Below the pieces are notes generated by a model. It was not told where the DNA came from and made no database searches. It saw nothing but the letters and a program-made list of their open reading frames with translations. From assembly GCA_900317055.1 (NCBI GenBank), contig ONFF01000009.1, positions 62,001 through 126,000 on the forward strand: a stretch of DNA of 64,000 nucleotides, written 5' to 3'. Within the stretch, counting starts at the first letter, position 1. Each line of letters opens with the position of its first letter. A program made the position numbers and the translations under genes. This DNA is from an uncultured Bacteroidales bacterium (GTDB lineage Bacteria; Bacteroidota; Bacteroidia; Bacteroidales; F082). Shown here piece by piece: positions 8,850 to 17,577 of the stretch.

Positions 8850-9560
8850 TTACATATCCATATTCGACTGCGCCACAAGCTGTTTCGTGTCAGGATTAAA
8901 TGCGGTCAGATTTCCCAATCCCGGTTTGTCAGTCACGAAAACACCATTGTCCAAAGCGATGAAATCATAATTATCGTTTTGCTCGATAACCAAGGTCATG
9001 AAACTGTAATCAACGGGAATATGCCCATGAATGATTTTCTTGCCGTGTGATTTGTTGAAGTCGACCTTGAACTTGCGGGTCCACATCATACTGCGTTTGT
9101 CCTCAAATGGGTCGGCAATATTGAAGTTCATGCCAGCGTGGACAAGAATGTATTCCTCCAATTCGATGTATGGTACGCAAGCATTCATCCAGTCAATGTA
9201 AAGTTGCGGAATCTCACGCGGATGTTTCACCCCGAAACTGTCTAATGTTGCCTTGGCACCAACGGCTTCCCAATCCTTTTGCTCCTGATATTTTCCACCG
9301 AAGAATTTTTTCTTTTGGTCGACGGTAAAAGCTTTCACGCACATGTCCTCATGGTTTCCCTTAAGGAAATGCACATTGTACTCCTCTTTTTGCAGATGCA
9401 TCAGATAGTCGATGACACCTTTGCCATCGGGACCACGATCGATGTAGTCGCCGAGGAAATAAAGCTCGTCATGCTTCGTTACTTTGAGCATGTTTTCGAG
9501 TAGCACCTTCAAGGTCATTGCGCAACCATGAATATCAGGGATGATCCAGCGTTGTGACAT
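8850..9560 (-). CDS. Metallophosphoesterase (PP2A-like/ApaH-type)
   Basis: A 236-residue calcineurin-like phosphoesterase. All metal-binding motifs of the family are present in order: DIHG near residue 10, GDYIDRGPDG near 40, GNHED near 70, HAGMN near 140 and HGHIPV near 180. Small bacterial members act as serine/threonine protein phosphatases or as dinucleoside tetraphosphatases; the sequence alone does not separate these. Its ATG overlaps the stop codon of the upstream acyltransferase gene (TGATG), so translation of the two is coupled. Confidence 0.88.
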   Translation of the reverse strand: MSQRWIIPDIHGCAMTLKVLLENMLKVTKHDELYFLGDYIDRGPDGKGVIDYLMHLQKEEYNVHFLKGNHEDMCVKAFTVDQKKKFFGGKYQEQKDWEAVGAKATLDSFGVKHPREIPQLYIDWMNACVPYIELEEYILVHAGMNFNIADPFEDKRSMMWTRKFKVDFNKSHGKKIIHGHIPVDYSFMTLVIEQNDNYDFIALDNGVFVTDKPGLGNLTAFNPDTKQLVAQSNMDM

Positions 9561-10849
9561 CAGAATAGGTTGTTGAGGTTCAGTGATTTGTATTCGTCAC
9601 GCAAGCGTTTCTTGATGCTCCAGCGCACATCGGAAATCCAACGGCGGAACAACTCGTTGTAGTCGACGAACACGGAATAGGAGAAGAAAAGCAGCACTGT
9701 TCCACCAAGAGCCCAATACCAGGGCAGGTTGCAGAACATGACGATGGTGCCCGCGATAAAGACAATGGGGAAGAGCACAAACCTGACGCCAAAGCTGACC
9801 GTGTTGCTGAATGCCGGGTCTTTCAGGCGGCCGCGGATGATCCAAGTGGTGAGCCACACGGGCAAGTTGACTGCAGCAGAGGCCAGATAATAGGGCAACA
9901 AAAGGACAAGCGTTGCAAACATCCACAATGAGTTGAATATTGGGCGTTTCTTTGCCACCGACATCACCGAGACTTTCTCTTTGAGGCGATGTTTTGAGAA
10001 CTCCATGACACGTTCAAACAGTTTCTTGGCTTCTTCGGGCTGTTCTTCCTTGTATTTCAACACTTTCTCGACCGTAGCGCGGTTGCGCAACATCTTCTTG
10101 TAAAGGCTCCCAGCGCGTTTCTCATTCTTCATTTTCACGATTTCCCAAATGGCATCATAGTCTTCATTGTCAGGGATATAGGTGAAGAGTTTGGAGATTT
10201 CTTCGTGAAGTTTGTCTTTGAGCAGATTAATGTTGGCGGCTTCGTTTTCTTCGGTGGTGTTCTTGAAGAACTCGGTCACATTGATAGGTTCGCCGAAGTT
10301 GATCATCGCCGTGGAGCGGAAACGGAAGTAGTCGCCATATTCGATGGCCGTAGGGATAATATAGACGGGACTCTTGTCACCGAACTGCTTGTTGGCGTCA
10401 ACGGCGATGTGGAACAGGCCCTTGCCCATGCGCATCAGCGAATGCTTGGTGCGGTGTGTGCCCTCGGGAAAGAGGTAAAGGTCTACATGGTCATGGATGA
10501 CGTCGACGGCCTTGTTGAGCGATTCGTCGTTTTGGCGCACGGCTGCCACACCGTTGCGGATGCGGAAGATGGGCAGGATGCGCATGAAGTTCAATATCTT
10601 GGCCACAGCTGGGTTCTTGAAGATATCGCCTCGCGCTATGAACACTTTCCTGATGTTGTCGGCCGAAAGCAACACCAAGGCGTCCATCAGCGTGTTGCTG
10701 TGGTTGACGCCGAAAATCAAGGCACCGCCCTTGGGGATGCGCTTTTTCCCGTGTACCTCAAACCTGCTGTATGACCTCCTTGTATGCCAGTTGACATAAG
10801 GTAACAAAATGGAGTACCAAAAATCAGGATCTTGTATTTTCTTGGCCAT
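9560..10849 (-). CDS. 1-acylglycerol-3-phosphate acyltransferase family (PlsC-like)
   Basis: A 429-residue membrane-associated acyltransferase. The catalytic block NHSNTLMDAL (His50) has five residues rather than four between His and Asp, as in a Bacteroidota subgroup, and FPEGTHRT follows. The C-terminal half has three or four hydrophobic segments (LWMFATLVLLLPYYLA and VRFVLFPIVFIAGTIVMF among them), so it is longer than the usual 240-residue PlsC. It should transfer acyl chains to a glycerophosphate-type acceptor at the inner membrane. First gene of a two-gene operon with the phosphoesterase. Confidence 0.85.
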   Translation of the reverse strand: MAKKIQDPDFWYSILLPYVNWHTRRSYSRFEVHGKKRIPKGGALIFGVNHSNTLMDALVLLSADNIRKVFIARGDIFKNPAVAKILNFMRILPIFRIRNGVAAVRQNDESLNKAVDVIHDHVDLYLFPEGTHRTKHSLMRMGKGLFHIAVDANKQFGDKSPVYIIPTAIEYGDYFRFRSTAMINFGEPINVTEFFKNTTEENEAANINLLKDKLHEEISKLFTYIPDNEDYDAIWEIVKMKNEKRAGSLYKKMLRNRATVEKVLKYKEEQPEEAKKLFERVMEFSKHRLKEKVSVMSVAKKRPIFNSLWMFATLVLLLPYYLASAAVNLPVWLTTWIIRGRLKDPAFSNTVSFGVRFVLFPIVFIAGTIVMFCNLPWYWALGGTVLLFFSYSVFVDYNELFRRWISDVRWSIKKRLRDEYKSLNLNNLF

Positions 10850-10959
10850 TTATCATCGAAAAAATAAGATGGCAAAAGTACATAATTTCACAAAACAACC
10901 CGAATTTTTTTATTCAAATTATAAAATTTACTACTTTTACCGCCCATTAGAAGCACAAA

Positions 10960-12387
10960 ATGAAGATAAAAACAATTTACATTCTTGTATTGCTAGCCCT
11001 TGGTATAGCATTTTCCTCCTGTCAAGAAAATCCTCAAATTGTTGAAATTGAGGAAGAAGAGGTGAAACCCGTCGATACTTTAACGGTGCTGCAACATGTC
11101 CAAGAAAAAGGCAAATTGGTGGCAGTTACCAATTGCGAAATCATCAATTACAATACCGAGAATGCAACGCCATCGGGTTTTGAATATGAACTACTGAGCG
11201 ATTTTTGTAAGGACAACGACCTTGAGCTTGAGATGATCGTCAACGAGAATCTGGACTCGTGTTTCATGCTCCTTGATTCCTGCAAGGTCGACATTGTGGC
11301 TGTGGGCATTGGGGCCAACAAGGACATGAAACGCCGTTATTTGGTTACCAACCCCATCCTCATGCAGCGTAGCGTGCTTGTGCAACGCCTTCCAAAGGAT
11401 TGGAGCCAAATGTCAACGGCCAACGAGGTGGAAAACCAACTCTTGCGCTCCTCGGTTGACTTGGCTGGTAAGACTATCCACCTACCGCAAGGCAGTCACG
11501 AAGTCAAGCTTTTGCAGCATCTGTCCGATCAAATTGGCGACACCATCTATATCGTGCAGTGCGATAGTCTCAATAGCGTCGATTTGGTGAAGGCTGTCGC
11601 GTCGGGGCAAATCGACTATACCGTTGTTGAGGAATATGTGGCGCGCATGGCTTCCATCGGTCTGAAGGGCTTGGATACGAAGCTGAATGTCAGTGTTGAA
11701 CAACCTTTGGGCTGGGCCATAGCCAACCATGATGGAGATTCTTCACTGCTTCTGGCACTCAATGGCTGGATTGACGGTTTTGAGCAGCGCAACTTGAATC
11801 GTATTCTCGCCAAATATGTCAACAAGGGCAATGTGTTCTCACCAAGGAAACCTGCTGGCGACCACATCTCCCCATTCGACGGCATCATCAAGAAAACCGC
11901 CAAGGAGATTGGCTGGGACTGGCGACTGCTCGCTTCACTCATCTATCAGGAGTCGCGTTTCAAATTGGACTTGGAAAGCGAGAAAGGCGCCTTCGGGCTC
12001 ATGCAGCTTATGCCTGTGGTGATGGAAAGATACGGTATCGACTATGATGCCACCCCCGAGCAACAACTGCATGCAGCCGGACAGTTGATTACCTATCTCG
12101 ACAATTGCCTAGATAATAAGGTGGCCGACAGCACTGAGCGAGTGAAGTTTGTGCTGGCTGCCTATAATGCAGGTTTGGGTCATGTCTATGATGCACAGCG
12201 TCTTGCTATGAAGTATGGCGCCGCCCCCGATGTTTGGGACAATAATGTCGACTATTACATCCTCAACAAGTCGAAGTACCACAACGACACTTGCTGCCAT
12301 TCAGGTTTCCTGCGTGGCACCGAGACTTACCGTTTCGTAGAAGAGGTGCTCGACCGTTTTTATCAATATCAAGCCACATATAATTAA
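10960..12387 (+). CDS. mltF: MltF-like lipoprotein lytic transglycosylase
   Basis: A 475-residue lipoprotein (MKIKTIYILVLLALGIAFSSC, Cys21). Residues about 45-285 form a solute-binding-protein-3-like module. Residues about 300-470 form an SLT (lysozyme-like) domain with the catalytic Glu in LASLIYQESRF, then GAFGLMQLMP and VLAAYNAGLGHV. This is the domain order of MltF, which cleaves peptidoglycan glycan strands in the periplasm; the binding module regulates it. Length matches the family. An AT-rich promoter-like TACTTTTA lies at about 10932-10939. Confidence 0.9.
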   Translation: MKIKTIYILVLLALGIAFSSCQENPQIVEIEEEEVKPVDTLTVLQHVQEKGKLVAVTNCEIINYNTENATPSGFEYELLSDFCKDNDLELEMIVNENLDSCFMLLDSCKVDIVAVGIGANKDMKRRYLVTNPILMQRSVLVQRLPKDWSQMSTANEVENQLLRSSVDLAGKTIHLPQGSHEVKLLQHLSDQIGDTIYIVQCDSLNSVDLVKAVASGQIDYTVVEEYVARMASIGLKGLDTKLNVSVEQPLGWAIANHDGDSSLLLALNGWIDGFEQRNLNRILAKYVNKGNVFSPRKPAGDHISPFDGIIKKTAKEIGWDWRLLASLIYQESRFKLDLESEKGAFGLMQLMPVVMERYGIDYDATPEQQLHAAGQLITYLDNCLDNKVADSTERVKFVLAAYNAGLGHVYDAQRLAMKYGAAPDVWDNNVDYYILNKSKYHNDTCCHSGFLRGTETYRFVEEVLDRFYQYQATYN

Positions 12388-12397
12388 ATGAAGAGCT

Positions 12398-12428
12398 AAG
12401 GTCCCTGAGCTTGTCGAAGGGCTGACCT
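12398..12428. repeat. REP-like element of the CCCTGAGC-TTGTCGAAGGG family
   Basis: AAGGTCCCTGAGCTTGTCGA followed by AGGGCTGACCT between the mltF and porin genes. Related copies lie at 14879-14943, 29833-29903, 34561-34637, 55758-55790 and 63401-63452, and within the coding region at about 4795-4825. Confidence 0.65.
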
Positions 12429-12443
12429 ATAAAGTATTCAATT

Positions 12444-13091
12444 ATGAAAAAGTTTTTTATTTCCTTAATTATCGTTTTGCCTCTTCTTGGCCTTGGGAAA
12501 CTTCAAGCCCAGTCCTTCAATGCGGGCCTCATTGTCGGCCCAACTTTTTGCCAGGTGGATGGTGACAGTTATTATGGTTTCCATCAATTAGGCTTCACGG
12601 CAGGTGCCTATGCCAACTTGCCATTGGAAGACAATTTCTCTGTCCAAATGGAACTAAAATACTCCCTTTTCGGGGCGCATTCGTCTGATAAAGAGGTGAA
12701 TGAGTATTATTATAATCCCTATAGCCTTCGCCTGCATTACGCTGAAATACCATTGATGCTGCAATACAATTTAAGCAATTTCCGCGTGGGCGGTCGGCCT
12801 TTGGATTTCATCACTTTAGAAGCAGGTGCCAGTGTCGATGTCCGTTTGAGGGCTACCGAGGATGTGGATGCCGATTATCAGGTGACAACTTCGCGGTGGA
12901 ATCTCTTGTCAGCCACAGCCAATGCGGGCGTGCATTTTGCCTTCAATGACCATTTTGGCCTTGGTGCACGCTTCATGTATTCTGCGGCTCCTTGCCGTTT
13001 CACGGGTAACCCAGGATGGTTCTTCAACCAATATTACAACAAGGTCATCCAGTTCACGCTGACCTACAACATCAATTCTCCCTTGAGATAA
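12444..13091 (+). CDS. Outer-membrane beta-barrel (porin-family) protein
   Basis: A 215-residue protein with a signal peptide (MKKFFISLIIVLPLLGLGKLQAQ). Alternating hydrophobic strands end in aromatic residues (FSVQMELKYSLFG, IPLMLQYNLSNFRVG) and the last residues (VIQFTLTYNINSPLR) form a closing strand. This pattern and length fit the small eight-stranded PorT/OmpW-like barrels common in Bacteroidota. Substrate or function is not visible. Sits between mltF and queG, but is separated from mltF by a REP-like element. Confidence 0.8.
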   Translation: MKKFFISLIIVLPLLGLGKLQAQSFNAGLIVGPTFCQVDGDSYYGFHQLGFTAGAYANLPLEDNFSVQMELKYSLFGAHSSDKEVNEYYYNPYSLRLHYAEIPLMLQYNLSNFRVGGRPLDFITLEAGASVDVRLRATEDVDADYQVTTSRWNLLSATANAGVHFAFNDHFGLGARFMYSAAPCRFTGNPGWFFNQYYNKVIQFTLTYNINSPLR

Positions 13092-13093
13092 AG

Positions 13094-14053
13094 CTATTTA
13101 TTGTCGTGAACTGCGTCTCGCAGTTCACCACTCGAGATAAACTCAATATTTCTTTTCAGCCCTTCATATCCAGCGCGCTGTACTGCGGAATGCTTGAATA
13201 TTGTCTCAAATTCATCTTTTGACAAGCTTTCCCAATCGTCTTCGTGCATATCCAATAGCTTTTGGGAGGGCTGGAACTCAGGCTCATGGTTGGGCAAGGC
13301 AAAACGATTGTAGGGACACACATCTTGGCAGATGTCGCAGCCATACATCCAGCCTTTGAATGTCTTTGGGTCAATCCCGGCAAGGTTGCCTTTGTATTCG
13401 ATGGTCAAATAAGAGATGCACTTGCGAGCATCAATGTGGAAAGGAGCCACTAAGGCGCCTGTGGGACAAGCGTCCAGGCATTTCGTGCAGCGTCCGCAGC
13501 GGTTGGTCATAGGGCGACCTGTTTCTTCTAATTCTATCGGCAGGAAAAGATGCCCGATAAAGAAAAACGAGCCTTTTTTGGGATGGATCAATGTGGTGTT
13601 TTTGCCGATGAAGCCCAAACCACAACGCACAGCCCAAGCGCGGTCGAGCACAGGGGCCGAATCGACAAAGACGCGTGTGCCTTCCAATTTACCCGTCTGT
13701 GTCTCAATGCGTTCTAAAAGTTGTCGCATCTTGCGCTTTAGTACATCGTGATAATCGGCACCATAGGCGTATTTGGCAATCTTAAAACGGTCAGAATCGC
13801 TTAAAGTCTGTTTGGGGAAATAATTGTAAAGTACAGTAACAATGGATTTTGTGCCTTCTACCAAAAGGCGAGGGTCATAGCGTTTCTCCTTGTTGCGGGT
13901 AAGGTAGCCCATTTCACCCTCACAGTCGCTCTCGAGCCATTGTTCGACATGTATCGACTCTTCCTTCAGGACCGTCGCTTGGGCAATGCCGCAAGCGTCG
14001 AAGCCCATTTGTTCGGCTTCAGCAATAATCCATTGGGAGACGATTTGCGTCAT
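13094..14053 (-). CDS. queG: Epoxyqueuosine reductase QueG
   Basis: A 319-residue protein. It catalyses the last step of queuosine synthesis in tRNA (epoxyqueuosine to queuosine) using cobalamin and two 4Fe-4S clusters. Both ferredoxin-type cluster motifs are visible: CGRCTKCLDACPTGAL near residue 187 and CDICQDVCPYN near 240. The N-terminal FDACGIAQA segment and YGADYHDVLKRKM block are typical. It stops three bases from the stop of the convergent barrel gene. Its start codon and first codons (ATGACGC) are formed by one end of the inverted-repeat element at 14047-14126. Confidence 0.92.
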   Translation of the reverse strand: MTQIVSQWIIAEAEQMGFDACGIAQATVLKEESIHVEQWLESDCEGEMGYLTRNKEKRYDPRLLVEGTKSIVTVLYNYFPKQTLSDSDRFKIAKYAYGADYHDVLKRKMRQLLERIETQTGKLEGTRVFVDSAPVLDRAWAVRCGLGFIGKNTTLIHPKKGSFFFIGHLFLPIELEETGRPMTNRCGRCTKCLDACPTGALVAPFHIDARKCISYLTIEYKGNLAGIDPKTFKGWMYGCDICQDVCPYNRFALPNHEPEFQPSQKLLDMHEDDWESLSKDEFETIFKHSAVQRAGYEGLKRNIEFISSGELRDAVHDNK

Positions 14054-14126
14054 TGCGAGGAGGAACGACGAAGCAATCTAGTAATTGAACAAGTTCTCTG
14101 GACTGCTTCGTGCCTCGCAGTGACGC
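14047..14126. repeat. 80-bp MITE-like inverted repeat at the queG start
   Basis: The left arm GCGTCATTGCGAGG... plus GACGAAGCAATC is mirrored by GACTGCTTCGTGCCTCGCAG and TGACGC, around a spacer of about 22 bp. The GTCATTGCGAGG..CGAAGCAATC motif is a widespread bacterial intergenic repeat. The left end overlaps the first seven bases of queG. Confidence 0.7.
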
Positions 14127-14154
14127 AAAGCAACCACAAGCAATCCTTACCAAA

Positions 14155-14850
14155 TCAGAATGGTGCAAAAGTCAAGCCCACCGACAGTGGATGGAAGGTC
14201 GGTGCTTCATGGCCAACAGCAAACACAGGGTTGATTTGGTAGGCAGCAAAGGCACTCACCCATCTCCAACCCACACGCAGGGTGGCGGAGTAAGCCATAC
14301 GCTCTACATTGTTGATATAGGCTAGCTTCTCGTGAACAGTTGCACCGCTGCCGTTCGTAAGTGTGCCTTCTTCATCGTCGGGACCGACATATTTGGTCTT
14401 TGTAGCAAGCATCACACCGACTTTGACGCCAACACCAATCTTCACGGCATCTTTGATGCGGAAACGCAGCTCTAACGGAACCTCGCCATAGGTCGGGTTG
14501 ACCTTATAACGCTTAAAGTTTTCCACATCACGGTAGTTCTTATATTCGAGATCACCGTTTGTGTAAGGATTTAAGATGCGTGTGTATGAGAAATAGTTGT
14601 GCGACGACATGCCTAAACCGATGGAAACCGTGTGTTTCGTGCTTTCACCCAAAGGGAAGTTGTAGGTGAGGGCGAAGCTCACACCTTGGTTGAAGCCACG
14701 CGGGTCCCAATTGTCGCTTGGGGCGAGCTGTAGGTCGCTGAATAGGTCGAGGCCGAAGGTGACCTTGTTGTCGGTTTTATTGGCAATGAGTTGGGCGAAA
14801 GAGGTCGCCGAAATGACTAATGCGATGAGGGTAAATAGTGCTTTCTTCAT
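14155..14850 (-). CDS. Outer-membrane beta-barrel protein
   Basis: A 231-residue protein with a signal peptide (MKKALFTLIALVISATSFAQ). Repeated amphipathic strands (VSFALTYNFPLGES, HTVSIGLGMSSHNYF, VPLELRFRIKD, IGVGVKVGVMLATK) end in VGLTFAPF, with a terminal Phe as expected for Bam recognition. Fits a small barrel of the porin-family/OMP-beta-brl class. Function unknown. Flanked by repeat elements on both sides, so probably a single-gene transcript. Confidence 0.78.
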   Translation of the reverse strand: MKKALFTLIALVISATSFAQLIANKTDNKVTFGLDLFSDLQLAPSDNWDPRGFNQGVSFALTYNFPLGESTKHTVSIGLGMSSHNYFSYTRILNPYTNGDLEYKNYRDVENFKRYKVNPTYGEVPLELRFRIKDAVKIGVGVKVGVMLATKTKYVGPDDEEGTLTNGSGATVHEKLAYINNVERMAYSATLRVGWRWVSAFAAYQINPVFAVGHEAPTFHPLSVGLTFAPF

Positions 14851-14878
14851 TATTTATTGATTTGATTATTGGCGATTA

Positions 14879-14943
14879 AACGGCCTTTCGACAAGCTCAA
14901 GGACCGTATAAGCTAAGGTTGCTGAGCCTGTCGAAGCACCGAC
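14879..14943. repeat. REP-like pair of the TCGACAAGCTCA family
   Basis: Contains TTTCGACAAGCTCAAGGACC and, about 25 bp further, the opposite-orientation copy TGCTGAGCCTGTCGAAGCA. The two can pair into a hairpin between the genes at 14155 and 14945. Confidence 0.6.
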
Positions 14944-14944
14944 A

Positions 14945-15400
14945 TTATTTCATTTCTAATTCCTTCATAATAGATGTGCGTTCATCCAAAAGGCGGTTGA
15001 TGTCATCATCGGAGAGGTCTGGTTGGCGTAATTGGTCATCGATGGCGGCCAAATGGGCTTCCAAGTTCTCGGTAGTACCGGGAATTTCGTTCAACTGTTT
15101 CTCCTTGTTGACAGGGGGTTCTTGTGGCACAGTGCTTTGAGAGGGCATTTGTGGATTGTTGGTGAAGTTTTGCAATTGTCCCATTACCAAGCCTACCATC
15201 TGCTTCGTGAACGGGTCAAGTTTGTATATTTCGACTTTCATGTCGTCTTTCAGTTCATCGAAGTCCTCAAGAAACATCTTCAGTTGTTCCTTCTGTTCTT
15301 CGTTGATGCCTGGAATGGCATCAAGGTCTTGGTTCTCCATCATCTTCTTGAACATGTTCAAGAGGTCGTCAAGTCCGTTATTGAGGTTGTCGTTTTCCAT
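14945..15400 (-). CDS. Small acidic coiled-coil protein, function unknown
   Basis: I start at the ATG at 15400 (MENDNLNNGLDDLLNMFKK), giving 151 residues; an upstream ATG in frame at 15454 would add an unlikely basic tail. The protein is soluble, acidic and helical, with a Pro-rich linker (NPQMPSQSTVPQEPPVN) in the middle and a C-terminal helical pair (LEAHLAAIDDQLRQPDLSDDDINRLLDERTSI). No signal peptide or catalytic motif. Family not recognised. Confidence 0.65.
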   Translation of the reverse strand: MENDNLNNGLDDLLNMFKKMMENQDLDAIPGINEEQKEQLKMFLEDFDELKDDMKVEIYKLDPFTKQMVGLVMGQLQNFTNNPQMPSQSTVPQEPPVNKEKQLNEIPGTTENLEAHLAAIDDQLRQPDLSDDDINRLLDERTSIMKELEMK

Positions 15401-15563
15401 TGTGTTTTGTTTTGTGATCCTATTGGGGACACTGAAGTGGTCATCAAAAACCATTCCGACTGCAAAGAAACGAATTTTTTACGGAATGATTGTGACAGAT
15501 TGACAATTTTTCACGAATATTGCATCTCTAAATTTCCTTCTCTCAACTCTCAACTTTCAACTG

Positions 15564-15600
15564 ACTCTAAACTCTAAACTCTAAACTCTAAACTCTAAAC
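15564..15600. repeat. Heptamer tandem repeat (ACTCTAA)n
   Basis: Five tandem copies of the 7-bp unit ACTCTAA end nine bases before the ATG of the enoyl-CoA hydratase gene. A similar tract lies at 33179-33210 in front of the Mrp gene. Copy number could vary by slippage. Confidence 0.7.
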
Positions 15601-15608
15601 TAACGAAA

Positions 15609-16397
15609 ATGGAATTCACCACAATAAAAGTACAATTGGGCGAAAGCATGGCATGGGTTAACCTCGACCGCCCCGAGGTGCGCAACGCACTGAATGCCGA
15701 ACTGATACGCGAACTGACCGAGGTCTTCGACTGGCTCAACAGCCGCGATGATATTCGGGTTATCATCCTGAAAGGCAATGGCAAGGCATTTTGTGCCGGT
15801 GCCGATTTGGCCTACATGAAAGATATGGCTGGATTCAGCTATAACCAAAATATCGCTGATGCCGAAAAGCTTTCTAAGCTGTTCCAAACCATCTATTTCT
15901 GCGACAAGGCCGTCATCGTTGATGTGCATGGTGCCTGTATCGGTGGAGCCAATGGCATCATCGCCGCTGCCGACATCGTGATTGCCGAAAAGGAAACGAA
16001 ATTCGCTTTCTCGGAGGTGCGTTTAGGCATCACACCAGCTACCATTTCTCCTTTTGTGGTGGCAAAAATTGGAACTACTGCCGCCAAGGAATTGATGCTC
16101 ACAGGTCGTCGCTTCACTGCTGAGGAGGCCAAGACTTTCGGCTTGGTGAATGTTGTTGTCGACGAGGCTGAGATGATTGACACTGAACGCCAATACATCG
16201 ACCATTTCTTGCAAGCCTCGCCTGATGCCATTGCCGAGTGCAAGAACCTGCTTCGCATGGTGACGGGTACCGACGACCGCTACAACCCCGTTTTCATGCA
16301 GACCTCAGTGGCCATCGCCAACCAGCGCATCTCCAAGGCAGGGCAGGAGGGCATGAAGGCGTTTTTTGAGAAGCGGAAACCGGAATGGAATAAGTAA
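15609..16397 (+). CDS. Enoyl-CoA hydratase/isomerase family protein
   Basis: A 262-residue crotonase-fold protein. Recognisable blocks are LDRPEVRNALNAEL near residue 20, GNGKAFCAGADLAYMK near 58 (first oxyanion-hole loop), HGACIGGANGI near 105 (second oxyanion-hole glycine) and EVRLGITPATISPFV near 137. The family hydrates or isomerises acyl-CoA in fatty-acid or amino-acid catabolism; methylglutaconyl-CoA hydratase-like members look closest by eye. The substrate cannot be decided here. It lies just ahead of elbB on the same strand. Confidence 0.88.
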   Translation: MEFTTIKVQLGESMAWVNLDRPEVRNALNAELIRELTEVFDWLNSRDDIRVIILKGNGKAFCAGADLAYMKDMAGFSYNQNIADAEKLSKLFQTIYFCDKAVIVDVHGACIGGANGIIAAADIVIAEKETKFAFSEVRLGITPATISPFVVAKIGTTAAKELMLTGRRFTAEEAKTFGLVNVVVDEAEMIDTERQYIDHFLQASPDAIAECKNLLRMVTGTDDRYNPVFMQTSVAIANQRISKAGQEGMKAFFEKRKPEWNK

Positions 16398-16416
16398 TCA
16401 TATAATATACAATATC

Positions 16417-17076
16417 ATGAAAAAATTTGCAGTAATTCTTTCAGGCTGCGGTCACAAGGACGGCAGCGAAATCCACGAAGCCACTACATTATTGCTTTCC
16501 ATCGACCAACATCAGTGTGAGTACCAATGCTTTGCGCCTAATCGTTCGCAGCATGATGTTGTCAACCACCTGACAGGTGATGCAGCCAAGGAGGAACGCA
16601 ATATCCTCACCGAGGCTGCTCGCATTGCTCGTGGACATATCTTGCCCATCGAGGACTACAAGGCCGAGGACTATGATGGCCTGTTTTTCAGTGGTGGTTT
16701 TGGCGCAGCCAAAAACCTTTGCGACTATGCCTTCAAGGGTGCCGACATGGAGGTACAACCCGATGTGGCTCGTGCCATCATTGAGACGCGTGAAGCCAAT
16801 AAGCCCATGGGTGGCATGTGCATTTCTCCAGTGTTGTTTGCCAAGCTGCTGCCTGGTGTGTGCGTCACCTTGGGTAAAGAAGGCACACCCGATGCCGACA
16901 ACATCCGCAAAATGGGTGCCTTCCATGTGCAGACCGAGCACGGCGATGTGTGCGCCGACAACGAACTGCTGGTCTTCACTACGCCAGCCTACATGCTTGA
17001 CGCGACAATTAAGGATGTCTACGACGGCGCCTACAATCTGGTGGAATCAGTGGTAGATTATCTTGATAAAAAGTAA
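16417..17076 (+). CDS. elbB: ElbB-type glyoxalase III / DJ-1/PfpI-like protein
   Basis: A 219-residue protein starting MKKFAVILSGCGHKDGSEIH. The ATG at 16417 is preferred to the upstream in-frame start at 16366, which would overlap the previous gene. The nucleophile-elbow region GMCISPVLFAKL, the FSGGFGAAKNL segment and the N-terminal SGCG..DG are hallmarks of ElbB, a DJ-1/PfpI-superfamily protein linked to isoprenoid biosynthesis and glyoxalase activity in E. coli. The length matches the family (about 217). Confidence 0.9.
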   Translation: MKKFAVILSGCGHKDGSEIHEATTLLLSIDQHQCEYQCFAPNRSQHDVVNHLTGDAAKEERNILTEAARIARGHILPIEDYKAEDYDGLFFSGGFGAAKNLCDYAFKGADMEVQPDVARAIIETREANKPMGGMCISPVLFAKLLPGVCVTLGKEGTPDADNIRKMGAFHVQTEHGDVCADNELLVFTTPAYMLDATIKDVYDGAYNLVESVVDYLDKK

Positions 17077-17106
17077 ACTTACTTATTAACAATAATTTTA
17101 ATTTTT

Positions 17107-17577
17107 ATGAAAAAGTTATTATTAGTTTTGACAATAGTTATGATGGCTATTCCTTCCTTGGCGCAAGATGGTTCGTTTACTCGTTGTCAAGGTTTTTTCG
17201 TTCGTCCAAGTCTATATGGAGGTGCTTTTGTGGACGCTGGTTATCAATTTAATCCGTATATCCAAGCCTCTGTGGGTGGTGGTGTCTCACTTATTGTAAG
17301 AAAATTTTCCCAGATTGCTATTGACCCTGCTTATGTTGCTCATGGAGGAATCCGTGTTTATACAAGTAAAAACAGATGGGCTGGTATGATTGATTATCAT
17401 GCTGGCTATAGCAACCTTTTGGGCAATGATTATCTCAGACAGACTCTTGTGGGAGGAGCAAGTTTCGATAATTTGGATTTTGGCGGAGGCCTATATTTGA
17501 TGAATAATACAAAAGGTGGCTATGCCTATGGCTATTTGGTCACTGTGGGATGGAACTTCCGCTTCTGCAAGCATTAA
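17107..17577 (+). CDS. Small outer-membrane-like protein, function unknown
   Basis: A 156-residue protein with a signal peptide (MKKLLLVLTIVMMAIPSLAQ). The mature part is rich in Gly and aromatic residues in alternating strands (GFFVRPSLYGGAFVDAGYQF, YAYGYLVTVGWNFRFCKH). This suggests a short beta-barrel or a beta-sandwich secreted protein. It uses more A/T in wobble positions than elbB before it. Its stop overlaps the stop of the convergent upp gene by four bases. Confidence 0.7.
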   Translation: MKKLLLVLTIVMMAIPSLAQDGSFTRCQGFFVRPSLYGGAFVDAGYQFNPYIQASVGGGVSLIVRKFSQIAIDPAYVAHGGIRVYTSKNRWAGMIDYHAGYSNLLGNDYLRQTLVGGASFDNLDFGGGLYLMNNTKGGYAYGYLVTVGWNFRFCKH

